Shown here piece by piece: positions 7,658 to 15,988 of a stretch of 64,000 bases of DNA. The stretch covers positions 104,316 through 168,315 of the forward strand of contig JAVBMR010000008.1 of assembly GCA_031552235.1 (NCBI GenBank), given 5' to 3'. Both the position numbers and the translations under genes were made by a program. Every line of letters starts with the position of its first letter. The first letter of the stretch is position 1. The notes under the pieces are model-generated. The model was not told the DNA's origin, made no database searches, and saw only the letters and a program-made list of their open reading frames with translations. The stretch is from WRDF01 sp031552235. Its GTDB lineage: Bacteria; Bacteroidota; Bacteroidia; Bacteroidales; Rikenellaceae.

Positions 7658-7873
7658 ATGGCGAAGTACTATGTTAACAACCGCAGACAAGAATCTGCAA
7701 ACAACAACAACGAAGTTCACAAAGAAGGATGTTACTGGCTCTCGAAAGCCGCAGACACTACCTACCTCGGAGACTTTATTAGTTGCCGGGGGGCTGTAGA
7801 GGCTGCCAAGAAGAAATATCCATTAACTGCTGATGGGTGCAAGACCTGCTGCCCTGACTGTCATCGCGGATAG
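7658..7873 (+). CDS. Small Cys/His-containing hypothetical protein
   Basis: 71 residues starting MAKYYVNNRRQ. The protein carries EVHKEGCYWLSKA and a C-terminal GCKTCCPDCHRG. This Cys/His pattern resembles a small metal-binding or cysteine-clustered fold, and I recall similar small proteins next to DUF2188 genes in Bacteroidetes. No enzymatic motif is visible. It stops 4 bp before the DUF2188 start, so the two are probably co-translated. Confidence 0.65.
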   Translation: MAKYYVNNRRQESANNNNEVHKEGCYWLSKAADTTYLGDFISCRGAVEAAKKKYPLTADGCKTCCPDCHRG

Positions 7874-7877
7874 AATT

Positions 7878-8099
7878 ATGGGCAAAAACCAGCACGTAGT
7901 TAAGACTGCGTCCGGCTGGGGTGTTCGCGGTGCGAACAACTCCAAGGTAACCAGAAGTTATCCGACGCAGAGACAGGCGATAGCCAAAGGAAGATCGATA
8001 GCTATTAATCAAGGTTCCGAACTGGTCATACATGGCGGGAACGGGAGAATCAGACAGAAAAATAGCTACGGTAACGACCCCTGCCCTCCCAAAGGGTAA
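7878..8099 (+). CDS. DUF2188 family protein
   Basis: 73 residues starting MGKNQHVVKTASGWGVRG. The HVV...GWGVRGANNSKVTRSYPTQ pattern, followed by QAIAKGRSIAINQGSELVIHG, is typical of DUF2188, a small domain of unknown function common in phages and mobile elements. The start was chosen at the ATG 4 bp after the preceding stop. A terminator follows directly (8108-8140). Confidence 0.8.
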   Translation: MGKNQHVVKTASGWGVRGANNSKVTRSYPTQRQAIAKGRSIAINQGSELVIHGGNGRIRQKNSYGNDPCPPKG

Positions 8100-8107
8100 T
8101 TGAATTG

Positions 8108-8140
8108 AGAAGAGCGAGACGGATTGTTTCGCTCTTTTTT
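8108..8140 (+). terminator. Rho-independent terminator after the DUF2188 gene
   Basis: AAGAGCGA (8110-8117) pairs with TCGCTCTT (8129-8136), followed by a T-run to 8140. Confidence 0.8.
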
Positions 8141-8161
8141 ACACTACACACAATTTGCACT

Positions 8162-8722
8162 ATGGATACATTAGATAGAAACCAATATCTGACGATAATT
8201 GAAGAGGTGCGAAATCTTGAAAAGACCTCGCTGGACTCGTATATTGATAAAAAACTCATCCCTCTGCAACAGCAAGATCCAAACTTCATAAAAACATTAT
8301 ACAAGGACATATTGTATGTCCTTGACGGTGTTGATGAGCCGGGAGATAATGATTTGGTAATTGAGAATGGAAGCCTTGCCATAGAGGATGGAAGCTTAAA
8401 ATTATCAGGCTACCAAACCAGATTACACTATCTGACCAGATGGCTGCATATGCAGGTGGTACACGAAATGACGCAGACCAATCCTTTGGAATTGGTTGAA
8501 AGGTTGGAGGCTTTTGAGGCCAATTTTTTGGGAAAGATAACTTACACGCCAGGATACAGGGCAAAACTCGACGAAATAAAGGCAAGTGTCGTACAGGAAC
8601 GCCAATACAATTACAAAGGGAAAAAGTGGAAGCCCAAAAAGAAAATGTCACTCGATGAAGTTGAGGTAAGCGCCGGATTTAAGATTTTTGGCATTAAGTT
8701 TAGATATCGGAAACAGAAATAG
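8162..8722 (+). CDS. Hypothetical cytoplasmic protein
   Basis: 186 residues starting MDTLDRNQYLTIIEEVRNLE. This start lies beyond the preceding terminator, while the longer in-frame reading begins inside it. The protein is largely helical and charged, has no signal peptide, and ends with a very basic tail (KGKKWKPKKK, then FGIKFRYRKQK). I do not recognise the family. It is the last gene of the putative element before the att-like sequences at 8725. Confidence 0.6.
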   Translation: MDTLDRNQYLTIIEEVRNLEKTSLDSYIDKKLIPLQQQDPNFIKTLYKDILYVLDGVDEPGDNDLVIENGSLAIEDGSLKLSGYQTRLHYLTRWLHMQVVHEMTQTNPLELVERLEAFEANFLGKITYTPGYRAKLDEIKASVVQERQYNYKGKKWKPKKKMSLDEVEVSAGFKIFGIKFRYRKQK

Positions 8723-8724
8723 AG

Positions 8725-8872
8725 GGGCGCAAATAGGGGCGCAATGTTGTTGAGGTCGAGAAAACGCAGTAATTACAGGAAAAATCGGCAACACCAAACG
8801 CCTTGAAAACGACCAAGTCAAAAAATCAACATCTTGATATACAACTACTTTACATTTCGCTTCAGACCTCAT
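8725..8872. other. Candidate element end with att-like sequences
   Basis: GGGGCGCAAATAGGGGCGCA near 8725 matches GGGGACCAAATCGGGGCCCA near 14279 at 16 of 20 positions. CGCTTCAGACCTCA near 8859 matches CGCTTCAGGCCTCA near 14200 at 13 of 14. Both loci also carry a strong hairpin. The similarity suggests related integration or attachment regions for the tyrosine-recombinase element. The exact core cannot be fixed without the other end. No gene is seen in 8723-8988. Confidence 0.35.
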
Positions 8873-8909
8873 ATAAGTTCACTTCATTGCACGTATTTGC
8901 ACTAATTGA

Positions 8910-8937
8910 GACGCCCGGAAGATATCTTCCGGGCGTC
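8910..8937. terminator. Perfect 28-bp palindrome between convergent genes
   Basis: GACGCCCGGAAGAT is followed directly by its complement. It lies between a rightward gene ending at 8722 and a leftward gene ending at 8989, so it probably terminates both. T-runs are weak. Confidence 0.55.
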
Positions 8938-8988
8938 TTCAGTATTATAAAGTCTGTATGCGTATTATTCAATAAAGTAATTTGGGGT

Positions 8989-10158
8989 CTATTTCGATTC
9001 CATGTGTTTTTTCTTCCTGCCGTTGCGTTTCCTGCGGAGCCATATTATGAACCCTGTGACCGGAAGCGACGCCCCTATGAGGCTCCCGGTGAAGGCCATG
9101 ATCTTGCCGGGCAGGCCCAGTATGCGCCCGTCGTGCAATTCGAGGTTCATTTTGCGAAGTTTGTCGCCTCCTTTCTGGTCCTTATACCTGCCGGCATAGG
9201 GGCCTTGGCCTTTGAGAGGTTCGAGCGTATATTGGTCGTAGAACAGGTTGTCGGTGCGGTAGTACGAATGGCGCCTGTGCTCCACGCTCACGCGGTATAT
9301 GGCCTTTTTGTTGCCCTGCCGGGGGAGGGCGAAGTAGAACGAGGCCGCCTCTGGGGCCTCAGCGCGCACCAGGCGGTAAAGCGAATCGAGGGCGAAAGGC
9401 ATAGCCTGGTCTACTTTGGTGGTATCCGACTGCGGCATACGGTAGGGCAGCTCCTGCTTTCCGCCCGAGGTGACGTAATAGACTGATTTACTGAACCAGC
9501 CGAAGCTCCATATCAGCCCTGTCAGCGAACAGACGGTAAGGATGATGAAAGCGTATCCGCCCAGAACGTTGTGCAGGTTCCAGTTTATGCGGTGCCACGG
9601 GCTTTTGAAATTGATCGTGAAGTTGTTCTTTACGGTTTTCCGGTTCCATCGCCTGGGCCACCAGAGCACCATGCCGGTTATGAGCGTGATGAGGAAAATA
9701 AGTATCCCGAAACCAACAATAGGTTTTCCGATATGTCGCGGCAGCCACAGGGTGCGGTGTCCCGTCAGAACCCACGGAAAGAAACTGAACGAATCGCGCC
9801 CCTTGCCGGCAGCTACCTTTATTACATCGCCGGAATAGGGGTTTATGAATACCTCGTTCGAGCTCTGGCGGCTGGAGTAATCGAGCTTCACGGCCTCGTC
9901 GGGCAAGCCATAAGTCAGTGCCGAAGCCGACGAGGCGGCCAGTCCTGTTTCTTTTTCCGCTATTTCCAGCAGGGCGAGCGGCTCCAGCAGGGTCGTGTCG
10001 CGCGCTTCGATGAACCGCCACGGCTGGCTCAGGTCGGTGAGTTCGTCCTTGAACGCGTACATACACCCCGTTATGCAAACTATGAACACTACGATCCCCG
10101 ACAGCAGGCCCAGCCACAGGTGCAGCGCCGAATTAAGTTTCTTGGCAAAAGATCCCAT
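8989..10158 (-). CDS. PepSY-associated TM-helix inner-membrane protein (XusC-like)
   Basis: 389 residues from the ATG at 10158 (MGSFAKKLNSALHLW); an upstream in-frame GTG lies inside a terminator-like hairpin and was rejected. Four hydrophobic helices are visible: about 12-35 (LWLGLLSGIVVFIVCITGCM), 145-167, 193-217 and near 365-382. A periplasmic PepSY-like segment (FINPYSGDVIKV, TGHRTLWLP) and conserved membrane histidines (HLW, GHRTL, LHNVLGG) fit the PepSY_TM family, linked to iron-siderophore processing at the inner membrane. It is the third gene of an operon with a DUF4374 lipoprotein and a TonB receptor, the arrangement of XusABC in Bacteroides thetaiotaomicron. Orthology is inferred from domain order. 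Confidence 0.85.
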   Translation of the reverse strand: MGSFAKKLNSALHLWLGLLSGIVVFIVCITGCMYAFKDELTDLSQPWRFIEARDTTLLEPLALLEIAEKETGLAASSASALTYGLPDEAVKLDYSSRQSSNEVFINPYSGDVIKVAAGKGRDSFSFFPWVLTGHRTLWLPRHIGKPIVGFGILIFLITLITGMVLWWPRRWNRKTVKNNFTINFKSPWHRINWNLHNVLGGYAFIILTVCSLTGLIWSFGWFSKSVYYVTSGGKQELPYRMPQSDTTKVDQAMPFALDSLYRLVRAEAPEAASFYFALPRQGNKKAIYRVSVEHRRHSYYRTDNLFYDQYTLEPLKGQGPYAGRYKDQKGGDKLRKMNLELHDGRILGLPGKIMAFTGSLIGASLPVTGFIIWLRRKRNGRKKKHMESK

Positions 10159-10175
10159 TTCGTATATTTTAAAAT

Positions 10176-10203
10176 CCGGCCGGGACACAGAATGCCCGGC
10201 CGG
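10176..10203 (-). terminator. Intra-operon hairpin between the DUF4374 and PepSY genes
   Basis: Perfect 9-bp GC stem (CCGGCCGGG with CCCGGCCGG, 10-nt loop), followed on the minus strand by ATTTTAAAAT. It lies between the stop at 10228 and the start at 10158, so it probably attenuates expression of the third gene. Confidence 0.65.
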
Positions 10204-10227
10204 AAATTATGAGTTTTAATAAATATG

Positions 10228-11493
10228 TTAGTCGAGGTAGAACAGGCCTACCGCATAGCTTGCCGACACCCTGGCGCCTTTCTGCGCGGTGGCGGTGGCC
10301 GGATCTACTTTATAGACATAAATACCGTTTTCCGTGGGGATCGGGATGTAGACCTGTCCGCCGTCCACCATGGCTGTAAAGTTGCGTCCGCCGCTGCCGT
10401 CATGCGCGGGGATTCCGGCCACGTCGGTCACGGTCTTGTTGTTCAGGTCGATGATGCAGCATTTAAGGGGTTTGTCGGCCCACCTGTCGCCGGATTCGGG
10501 GCTTGTGTTGGTGCATACCTCGGCAAATACGAGGCCGTCCCCGATATACATTACGTGCGCCGGGCGCTCGCCGCCCACCGTGCTGTTAAACTCAAAATAA
10601 TATGAATCGTCGAACGTGGTCTCGCCGTCCTTTATGCGTGTGAACGACGGTACTTTCGTATTCTGGGTATAGCCGTTGGTCATCGACGAGTTGGACATCA
10701 GGTAGAGGTCGCCGTTCTCGGCCTCGATGATTCCCACATGCGCGTTCCACGACCCGATGGGGCCTGTGCGCGTGTCCTTGATGACGCTCTCGAATTCCAT
10801 ATCTGGGTACGAGATCACGGCTATCTGGCCGTTGTCGGTCCAGGGGGTGGTGTTGCTGTTGCTGTTGTTCACATAGTTGGCTTCGTAGTACGACAGAAAG
10901 ATCTTGCCGTTATTGAAACCTATGCCGGTAGTTACGGGCCACACGTTGTTGCCTTCTGCCAGAGGCGCTTGCGTGATTAGATCGCTCACGTCTATCGTTT
11001 TGGTCTGGAGTATCGAAAGTGTACTGATCTGTCCTTCGTAGAGCGTCATCACGGTGCTTCCCGAAGAGAGCAGCGGAAGCGAAACGGCGACGAACTTGTC
11101 GTCAGCCACCTGTACGATCTCACTGATGGCATAATTGAAAACGAAATTGTTCGATTTCATCTGGATCTTATCCTGCGCGTCGCGTACGACACCCCTGATC
11201 TCCAGCACGCCGCGACCGCCTATGGCGAGGACGGTGTTGTCGAATTTCTGGTATTCGTGGTAGCCGCTGTGTTCTATCCCGTTGCCTTCGGCCGATATGG
11301 TGCCGGACATAAGGTTGTCGGTGTCTACAATATAGTAGGCCGATCCGCCGGTCGAGCCTGACACTATCATGGCCATCACATATCGGCCGTCGCCGGAGGG
11401 TTTGCCGCCGCCGTTGTCTTTTTCGCAGGCGCAGAGGCTCACGGCCGCTGCCGCTACAAATAACAGTTTGGAAAATTGATTGAAGATCTTCAT
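10228..11493 (-). CDS. DUF4374 surface lipoprotein (XusB-like)
   Basis: 421 residues from the ATG at 11493. The signal peptide MKIFNQFSKLLFVAAAAVS ends at a lipobox (LCAC, Cys23). The rest is a repetitive beta-rich protein consistent with the beta-propeller-like DUF4374 family (IVSGSTGGSAYYIVDTDNL, then blocks such as GNNVWPVTTGIGFNNG and ENGDLYLMSN). In the XusABC system the DUF4374 lipoprotein captures ferric enterobactin at the cell surface and feeds the TonB receptor. Here the receptor gene is 29 bp upstream on the same strand. The substrate is not determinable from sequence. Longer in-frame starts would overlap the receptor gene and lack the signal peptide. Confidence 0.88.
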   Translation of the reverse strand: MKIFNQFSKLLFVAAAAVSLCACEKDNGGGKPSGDGRYVMAMIVSGSTGGSAYYIVDTDNLMSGTISAEGNGIEHSGYHEYQKFDNTVLAIGGRGVLEIRGVVRDAQDKIQMKSNNFVFNYAISEIVQVADDKFVAVSLPLLSSGSTVMTLYEGQISTLSILQTKTIDVSDLITQAPLAEGNNVWPVTTGIGFNNGKIFLSYYEANYVNNSNSNTTPWTDNGQIAVISYPDMEFESVIKDTRTGPIGSWNAHVGIIEAENGDLYLMSNSSMTNGYTQNTKVPSFTRIKDGETTFDDSYYFEFNSTVGGERPAHVMYIGDGLVFAEVCTNTSPESGDRWADKPLKCCIIDLNNKTVTDVAGIPAHDGSGGRNFTAMVDGGQVYIPIPTENGIYVYKVDPATATAQKGARVSASYAVGLFYLD

Positions 11494-11522
11494 AATTGTA
11501 ATTATTGTGGATTTAGTTGAAC

Positions 11523-13919
11523 TTATTGTAAAAAGTACCGGATTTTGAGGCTGAACGAACGTCCGGGTTTCTGAAGCATATAGTTGTCGTACAGTTTTTC
11601 GTCCGTAAGATTGCGGCATTCGAGCGAGATATTATACCTGCCGCCGGCCATGGCATAGGTCATCGAGGCGTTGTGGTAGAGCTGCTCGGGTATGACCTCC
11701 TTGCTGTCGGCCGACCCCAGCCCCGGGTTGTTGAGGAAGTATTCCTGCATGTAGTACAGCCCGTAGTCGAGCGTGAGGGTCGTGTTTTTCCAGACTACGT
11801 CGCTGAAGCTGAATCCGGCGTCGAAGTTGCCGAACGCGACCGGAGTATTGGCGATACGGTATCCGTAGTTGGGGTTGTCGGTCACGCCCTGGTTGAAGCT
11901 CCCCGTAAGGTCGATCATCTTCTGTTGGTCGGTTATATCCTGGTAAGTGACCGTGGCCCCGGCATGGAACAGGCCGCGGCAGGCATACTTGACCGAACCC
12001 TCGATGCCCAATGTGCGCACCTTGCCGCGGTTGACGTTCCTCGAAGAGTTGCTGTTGCCCGACTGGTTGAGTTCCTGGTTGATATAATCGGTGGTGTTGC
12101 GGTAAAGCAGTGTTGTGGAAAGGTCAAGAAAATGGTCGGGGGTCAGCCATTTATAATACGAAATCCCGAAGTTGACGTTGTCGCTTTTTTCAGGTTTCAG
12201 TTCGAGGTTATCGCGGGTGAACATGCCGTCGCCGAAGATCTCGCCGCTTTGCGGAAGGCGGTAGGCGCGTTCGTAGGACGCCTTGGCCTGGAATGTAGGC
12301 GTGAAGAAATACATCGCTGCACCACCGTAGCCCAGATGGCCTTTCCTGCGCGACACTTCTTCCATATAGGCGTCGGCCGTACCGGCCTTAATCTCGCGGA
12401 ACGCGGAGTTATAGAGGTGGTAATATTTCGAGAAGACCGTGGCATTCCATTTCCTGTATTCCGCCATATAGCCCAGGTTCACGATATTCTTGTCGAGCAT
12501 CTGCGGCTTGCGGTTGGTGTTGTTGTCAGGGTCGAGCTTGTTGTCGTTCCTGCGCGTGAGGTCCGAGAACGTACTGTTGAGCGTCAGTGCGTGATGGTCG
12601 TTTATGGCGTAACGGAGGTTGGCCGTGGTTAGCCATTCGCGCACGTCGGATGTGGACAGGGTGCGTGAATTTTCGCCCGTGGTGGGCGATGGGTTGGGGA
12701 CCCAATCCCCATACCAGTTATACCTTCTGGCAAGCGTATCGGCACGCGAGTCTTCCACAGTATTGTAAGCGCCGTAAAAAGAGAATGACAAGCCCTTCAC
12801 GAAAAGGTCGTCCTTAGAATAGCGTACCGTTGGGACTATCGAGCGGCTCCCCCGTGTGATACCGCCGTATGCCACTGTCATCGTTTGGCCGTTCTGCACC
12901 TCGCTCTCGTTGTCGGAAACCAATAGCCCGAAGAGCAGGTTGTCTGCATATCGCCTGCCTGTGACACCGGCCTCCAGCTTCGCCCCGACAGATTGGTACT
13001 GGTCGTGGAAACGGCGTACCCAGTCGTAATGCTCATATTGGCTGGTCTGCAGGTTGAGTATAGGCACCCAGACCTTGTAATCGTTGTCCGAATAATTGTA
13101 GTAGCTGTTCAGGCGCACCGTGAAGCCGTTATCCTTGTTGGTGTAAGCCCCGTTGAGCGATGCTTTGTGCGTATTAAAGGAGCCGAAAGAGTAAGAGGCG
13201 TCGAGGTAGTTGGCATCCTTGCGGGTTATGATATTCACCGCGCCCCCGAGCGCGTCCATGCCGAGGTTGGCTGGCAGCACGCCCTTGTATACCTCTATGC
13301 GCGAGGCCATGTTGGCCGGCAGGTCGGTCAGGCCGAACGACGACCCGAAATTGTCTATGGGCAGCCCGTCCATGAATATTTTCACCTGGTTGCCGGTAAA
13401 CCCGTTTATGCTGAACTTGTAGCCCGAACCCACGCCGCCTTCTTCGGCGATGCGCACGCTTGCCACCTCGTTCAGCAACTTACCCATATCGGCGGAGGTA
13501 TTGTACGACTTGCTCAGGTCCACTATCGACACGGCATAGGCCTGCTCCTGCTGCTCCCGGACCTCGGTTTTGCCGGTTATGAAAACATCCCGGAGTTTTA
13601 TGCCGTTCTTTACCACGATATCGTCCACCTGTGTTTCACCTGTCGCCTTTATGTCTATATTTATCTCCGTTCGCTCGGCTCCGACCCTCGATACGGCCAG
13701 GACGACATTCCCGGCAGGGGTGTCTTTCAACACGAAATAGCCTTGATTGTCGGTCGTTGAGTATATATTGGTTCCCTTGACGAGGACGGTCGCCTGTTCG
13801 ATGCCTTTTTTGTGTGAATCCACCACGCGGCCTTTTACTGTACCCGTGGATTGTGCTGCCGCAGCATGGGCTGAGAACACGACCGACAGCAAGAGTGTGA
13901 CAATATATAATTTGCGCAT
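11523..13919 (-). CDS. TonB-dependent outer-membrane receptor (XusA-like)
   Basis: 798 residues. A signal peptide (1-22, ending HAAAAQ) is followed by a CarboxypepD_reg-like domain (about 25-105, KGRVVDSHKKGIEQATVLVKG), a plug domain (about 125-235, including GVLPANLGMDALGGAVNIIT) and a 22-strand-type barrel ending in Phe-Leu-Gln (RSFSLKIRYFLQ). It is a complete TonB-dependent transporter, expected to import a ferric siderophore or similar ligand with the DUF4374 lipoprotein and PepSY protein encoded downstream. The promoter element TACTTTTG lies at 13955-13962. I see no cobalamin or TPP riboswitch in the leader. SusD is absent, so this is not a polysaccharide locus. Confidence 0.93.
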   Translation of the reverse strand: MRKLYIVTLLLSVVFSAHAAAAQSTGTVKGRVVDSHKKGIEQATVLVKGTNIYSTTDNQGYFVLKDTPAGNVVLAVSRVGAERTEINIDIKATGETQVDDIVVKNGIKLRDVFITGKTEVREQQEQAYAVSIVDLSKSYNTSADMGKLLNEVASVRIAEEGGVGSGYKFSINGFTGNQVKIFMDGLPIDNFGSSFGLTDLPANMASRIEVYKGVLPANLGMDALGGAVNIITRKDANYLDASYSFGSFNTHKASLNGAYTNKDNGFTVRLNSYYNYSDNDYKVWVPILNLQTSQYEHYDWVRRFHDQYQSVGAKLEAGVTGRRYADNLLFGLLVSDNESEVQNGQTMTVAYGGITRGSRSIVPTVRYSKDDLFVKGLSFSFYGAYNTVEDSRADTLARRYNWYGDWVPNPSPTTGENSRTLSTSDVREWLTTANLRYAINDHHALTLNSTFSDLTRRNDNKLDPDNNTNRKPQMLDKNIVNLGYMAEYRKWNATVFSKYYHLYNSAFREIKAGTADAYMEEVSRRKGHLGYGGAAMYFFTPTFQAKASYERAYRLPQSGEIFGDGMFTRDNLELKPEKSDNVNFGISYYKWLTPDHFLDLSTTLLYRNTTDYINQELNQSGNSNSSRNVNRGKVRTLGIEGSVKYACRGLFHAGATVTYQDITDQQKMIDLTGSFNQGVTDNPNYGYRIANTPVAFGNFDAGFSFSDVVWKNTTLTLDYGLYYMQEYFLNNPGLGSADSKEVIPEQLYHNASMTYAMAGGRYNISLECRNLTDEKLYDNYMLQKPGRSFSLKIRYFLQ

Positions 13920-13954
13920 AATTTAAATTTCGGGTTTAGGTTGTAAAACAAGCG

Positions 13955-13962
13955 CAAAAGTA
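13955..13962 (-). promoter_or_regulatory. -7 promoter element of the XusABC-like operon
   Basis: TACTTTTG on the minus strand, 36 bp upstream of the receptor start. No clear -33 box and no recognisable Fur box were found. Confidence 0.45.
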
Positions 13963-14497
13963 TAGGGTTGACATTTTATGCACACTCCCTGATTGTCGGT
14001 ATTCTGAAGGCGACTCTAATCAGAGGTTGCTAAAAAACTATTGTGATACCCATAAAAAGCAGAGCCCCCATATGGAGCCCCGGTTAGGTTTACGTTGTAA
14101 TACGGAATTGCACGAATTAAGACGGCAATATACGGTAGCGAAATTTACGGAGTCAGCTCCGATACATATAAGTGCGGAGAAGGAAACAGATTACTCCCCG
14201 CTTCAGGCCTCAATGAAACATCAAGAAATGCCGCAGGAGATACTTCTCGCGGCATTTTTGTTTGATGATTTTCTTCCGGGGACCAAATCGGGGCCCACTT
14301 AAATATCTCTAAATATCCCTGTAATACCCTCCGGGGCATCCCGGACGGGGTTCTGTGGTCCCCGCCGGGAGATACCTCTCGCGTGGAAAGGGGGTTATAT
14401 CTGATATAGAGAAACGGAAGGGCCGCAGATTTGGACCAGACCGGGGACCAATCCCGGATTTAGTTTTCTCTTGTCTCTGCTGGCAGGCAGTGATATT
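13963..14497. other. Gene-free region with att-like and hairpin sequences
   Basis: No gene is supported here. The region holds CGCTTCAGGCCTCA near 14200, a terminator-like hairpin at 14227-14259, GGGGACCAAATCGGGGCCCA near 14279, a second copy of the hairpin core (GGGAGATACCTCTCGCG near 14367) and CCGGGGACCAATCCCGG near 14442. These resemble sequences at 8725-8937 and may be a used or degenerate integration site. Translated frames in the region are short and unconvincing. Confidence 0.4.
14227..14259 (+). terminator. Hairpin with T-run in the att-like region
   Basis: AATGCCGC (14227-14234) pairs with GCGGCATT (14249-14256), then TTT. No gene ends here on the plus strand, so it may be the remnant of a lost gene. 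Confidence 0.55.
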
Positions 14498-14698
14498 TTA
14501 GGTAACAATACAGCTAATCACCCTGTCTCGATCTAACAAAGCAACTACTCCTTTCATCCTCTGGAGTAGTCGGTACACTTTGTTGCATATATCCACAATC
14601 TCTTCTGCGGAGTAGGATTTGTGCTTGGTAAGATAACTATGTAATTCACTCTCGCTAATTCTCACAGGACTATTTCTTATGTATTCTCGTATTGCCAT
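14498..14698 (-). CDS. Possible small hypothetical protein
   Basis: 66 residues starting MAIREYIRNSPVRISESELH. The composition is plausible for a small helical, winged-helix-like protein (SPVRISESELHSYLTKHKSY, then EEIVDICNKVYRLLQRMKG). It has no recognised family, and no promoter was found beyond AT-rich sequence. It stands alone between the att-like region and the ECF sigma gene, so it could be real or a remnant. Confidence 0.4.
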   Translation of the reverse strand: MAIREYIRNSPVRISESELHSYLTKHKSYSAEEIVDICNKVYRLLQRMKGVVALLDRDRVISCIVT

Positions 14699-14895
14699 AT
14701 TTACATATATGTATATTAGAGCGGAGCATCGGAGATCGTTCGCAGATAACTAAGTGATTATGTGCGTAATATCATTGCGTATATTTGGCGCATTGTGATA
14801 TTCCGGTATATCAGGGGCAAAATCAACAATTCCATAGATGAAAATAGACGATTGCAAAAACACACAAAACACGTAAAAATTGCAAAAAAAATGAT

Positions 14896-14903
14896 TACAT
14901 TTG
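14896..14903 (+). promoter_or_regulatory. -7 promoter element for the ECF sigma gene
   Basis: TACATTTG in a strongly A-rich context, about 107 bp upstream of the sigma start. The -33 box is not clear. Nothing else is evident in 14699-15010. Confidence 0.45.
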
Positions 14904-15010
14904 CAATGTTATAAATTAATGCACTGACACAGATTTGCATTTTCTTTGATCGCATCAACAAGAATACCTGTCGCTACTTATCGGTCAAAGGTGAATTTAA
15001 AACTATTTTG

Positions 15011-15637
15011 ATGTTCTCAAAAAACGAACGAAAAATACCGACGTCAGACTCCCGATCAAGTCAGAGCATGACAAAGGAAGAGGGCAGGATCATGACTCCG
15101 GATCTTATATGCCGACTTCGCGATGGCAGCCAGGACGCTTTTAAGACCATATACCTTCATTACTACGGTTCTATTTCCAAATTCCTTTTCTCGCTTCTTC
15201 GCTCAAAAGAGGAGGCGGAAGAGATCGCCCAGGACGTTTTTATGACTCTTTGGGAAAAAAGAGAACGGCTGGACCCGTCACACAGCATACGCAGCTACAT
15301 ATACACCATCGCCAGAAATGCGGCCCTGAACCTGTTCGACCGGAGGAAAGTCCTGGACCGGTTCTCCCAAATGGGCCATGTACCCGCCTACGACGATATC
15401 ACTTCCGAAGATATACTTATTGCAAGGGAAACCGAGCTGCTCGTAAAGCTCGTGGTGCAGAGAATGCCCAAGATGAGGCGCCAGATATTCGAACTCAACC
15501 GTTACGAGGATATGGACAACACGGCGATCGCCGAAAAACTGGGCATAAGCAAGGCAAATGTCGCAAACCATCTTGCATTGGCCAGAAAAGACATCAGAGA
15601 TGTTATCATAACATTTCTCCTCTTCATGATGCCATAA
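15011..15637 (+). CDS. ECF RNA polymerase sigma factor of the fimbrial locus
   Basis: 208 residues from the ATG at 15011 (a TTG directly before it is less likely). Region 2 is at about 45-115 (DAFKTIYLHYYGSISKFLF, EEAEEIAQDVFMTLWEKR) and region 4 at about 145-200 (MPKMRRQIFELNRYEDMDN, AIAEKLGISKANVANHLALA). It belongs to the Bacteroidetes-type ECF family that works with FecR anti-sigma factors. The next gene, 350 bp downstream, encodes FecR, followed by an STN-domain outer-membrane protein. This suggests that the sigma factor activates the fimbrial operon in response to a surface signal. Confidence 0.9.
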   Translation: MFSKNERKIPTSDSRSSQSMTKEEGRIMTPDLICRLRDGSQDAFKTIYLHYYGSISKFLFSLLRSKEEAEEIAQDVFMTLWEKRERLDPSHSIRSYIYTIARNAALNLFDRRKVLDRFSQMGHVPAYDDITSEDILIARETELLVKLVVQRMPKMRRQIFELNRYEDMDNTAIAEKLGISKANVANHLALARKDIRDVIITFLLFMMP

Positions 15638-15988
15638 TCACCGGTCTGGCTTACCCGTTCAAATTACACTTTAAAATCATGTTCCGGCAATTCTAATACT
15701 GCCGGCATATTGCATTTCCCCCATTTGCAGGTTTGCCTCCGGCATTCCCGCAACTGATCCCCGTCCTTTTGTTTTTGCGCCCGCCACTCTGTCCGCGCAT
15801 AACGGCCTCGCAAATTTTCAACGGCGTAACACCATAAACATAAATATGTTATGTGGTAAAGGCATGAAAAAATCAAAAAAAAATTATATAAATGCCCACT
15901 AAACCTTTAGTATTAACAAACGGGGAATGGCGTGTCTTCGCATGTAATTTCAGACGCGCTGTTCCGTACGTTATAATTGCCTTGAAAT
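15638..15988. other. Intergenic region with an imperfect palindrome
   Basis: No gene is visible between sigma and FecR. An imperfect 27-bp palindrome (ACCATAAACATA ... TATGTTATGTGGT, 15831-15857) lies about 130 bp before FecR and could be an operator. The following A-rich tract and 15900-15988 contain no clear TAnnTTTG element; an ECF-specific promoter here is plausible but not identifiable by eye. Confidence 0.35.

Noticed and set aside
13920..14030. Cobalamin or other riboswitch upstream of the TonB receptor
   Set aside because: The leader is only about 40 nt from the -7 element to the start and shows no conserved riboswitch motif.
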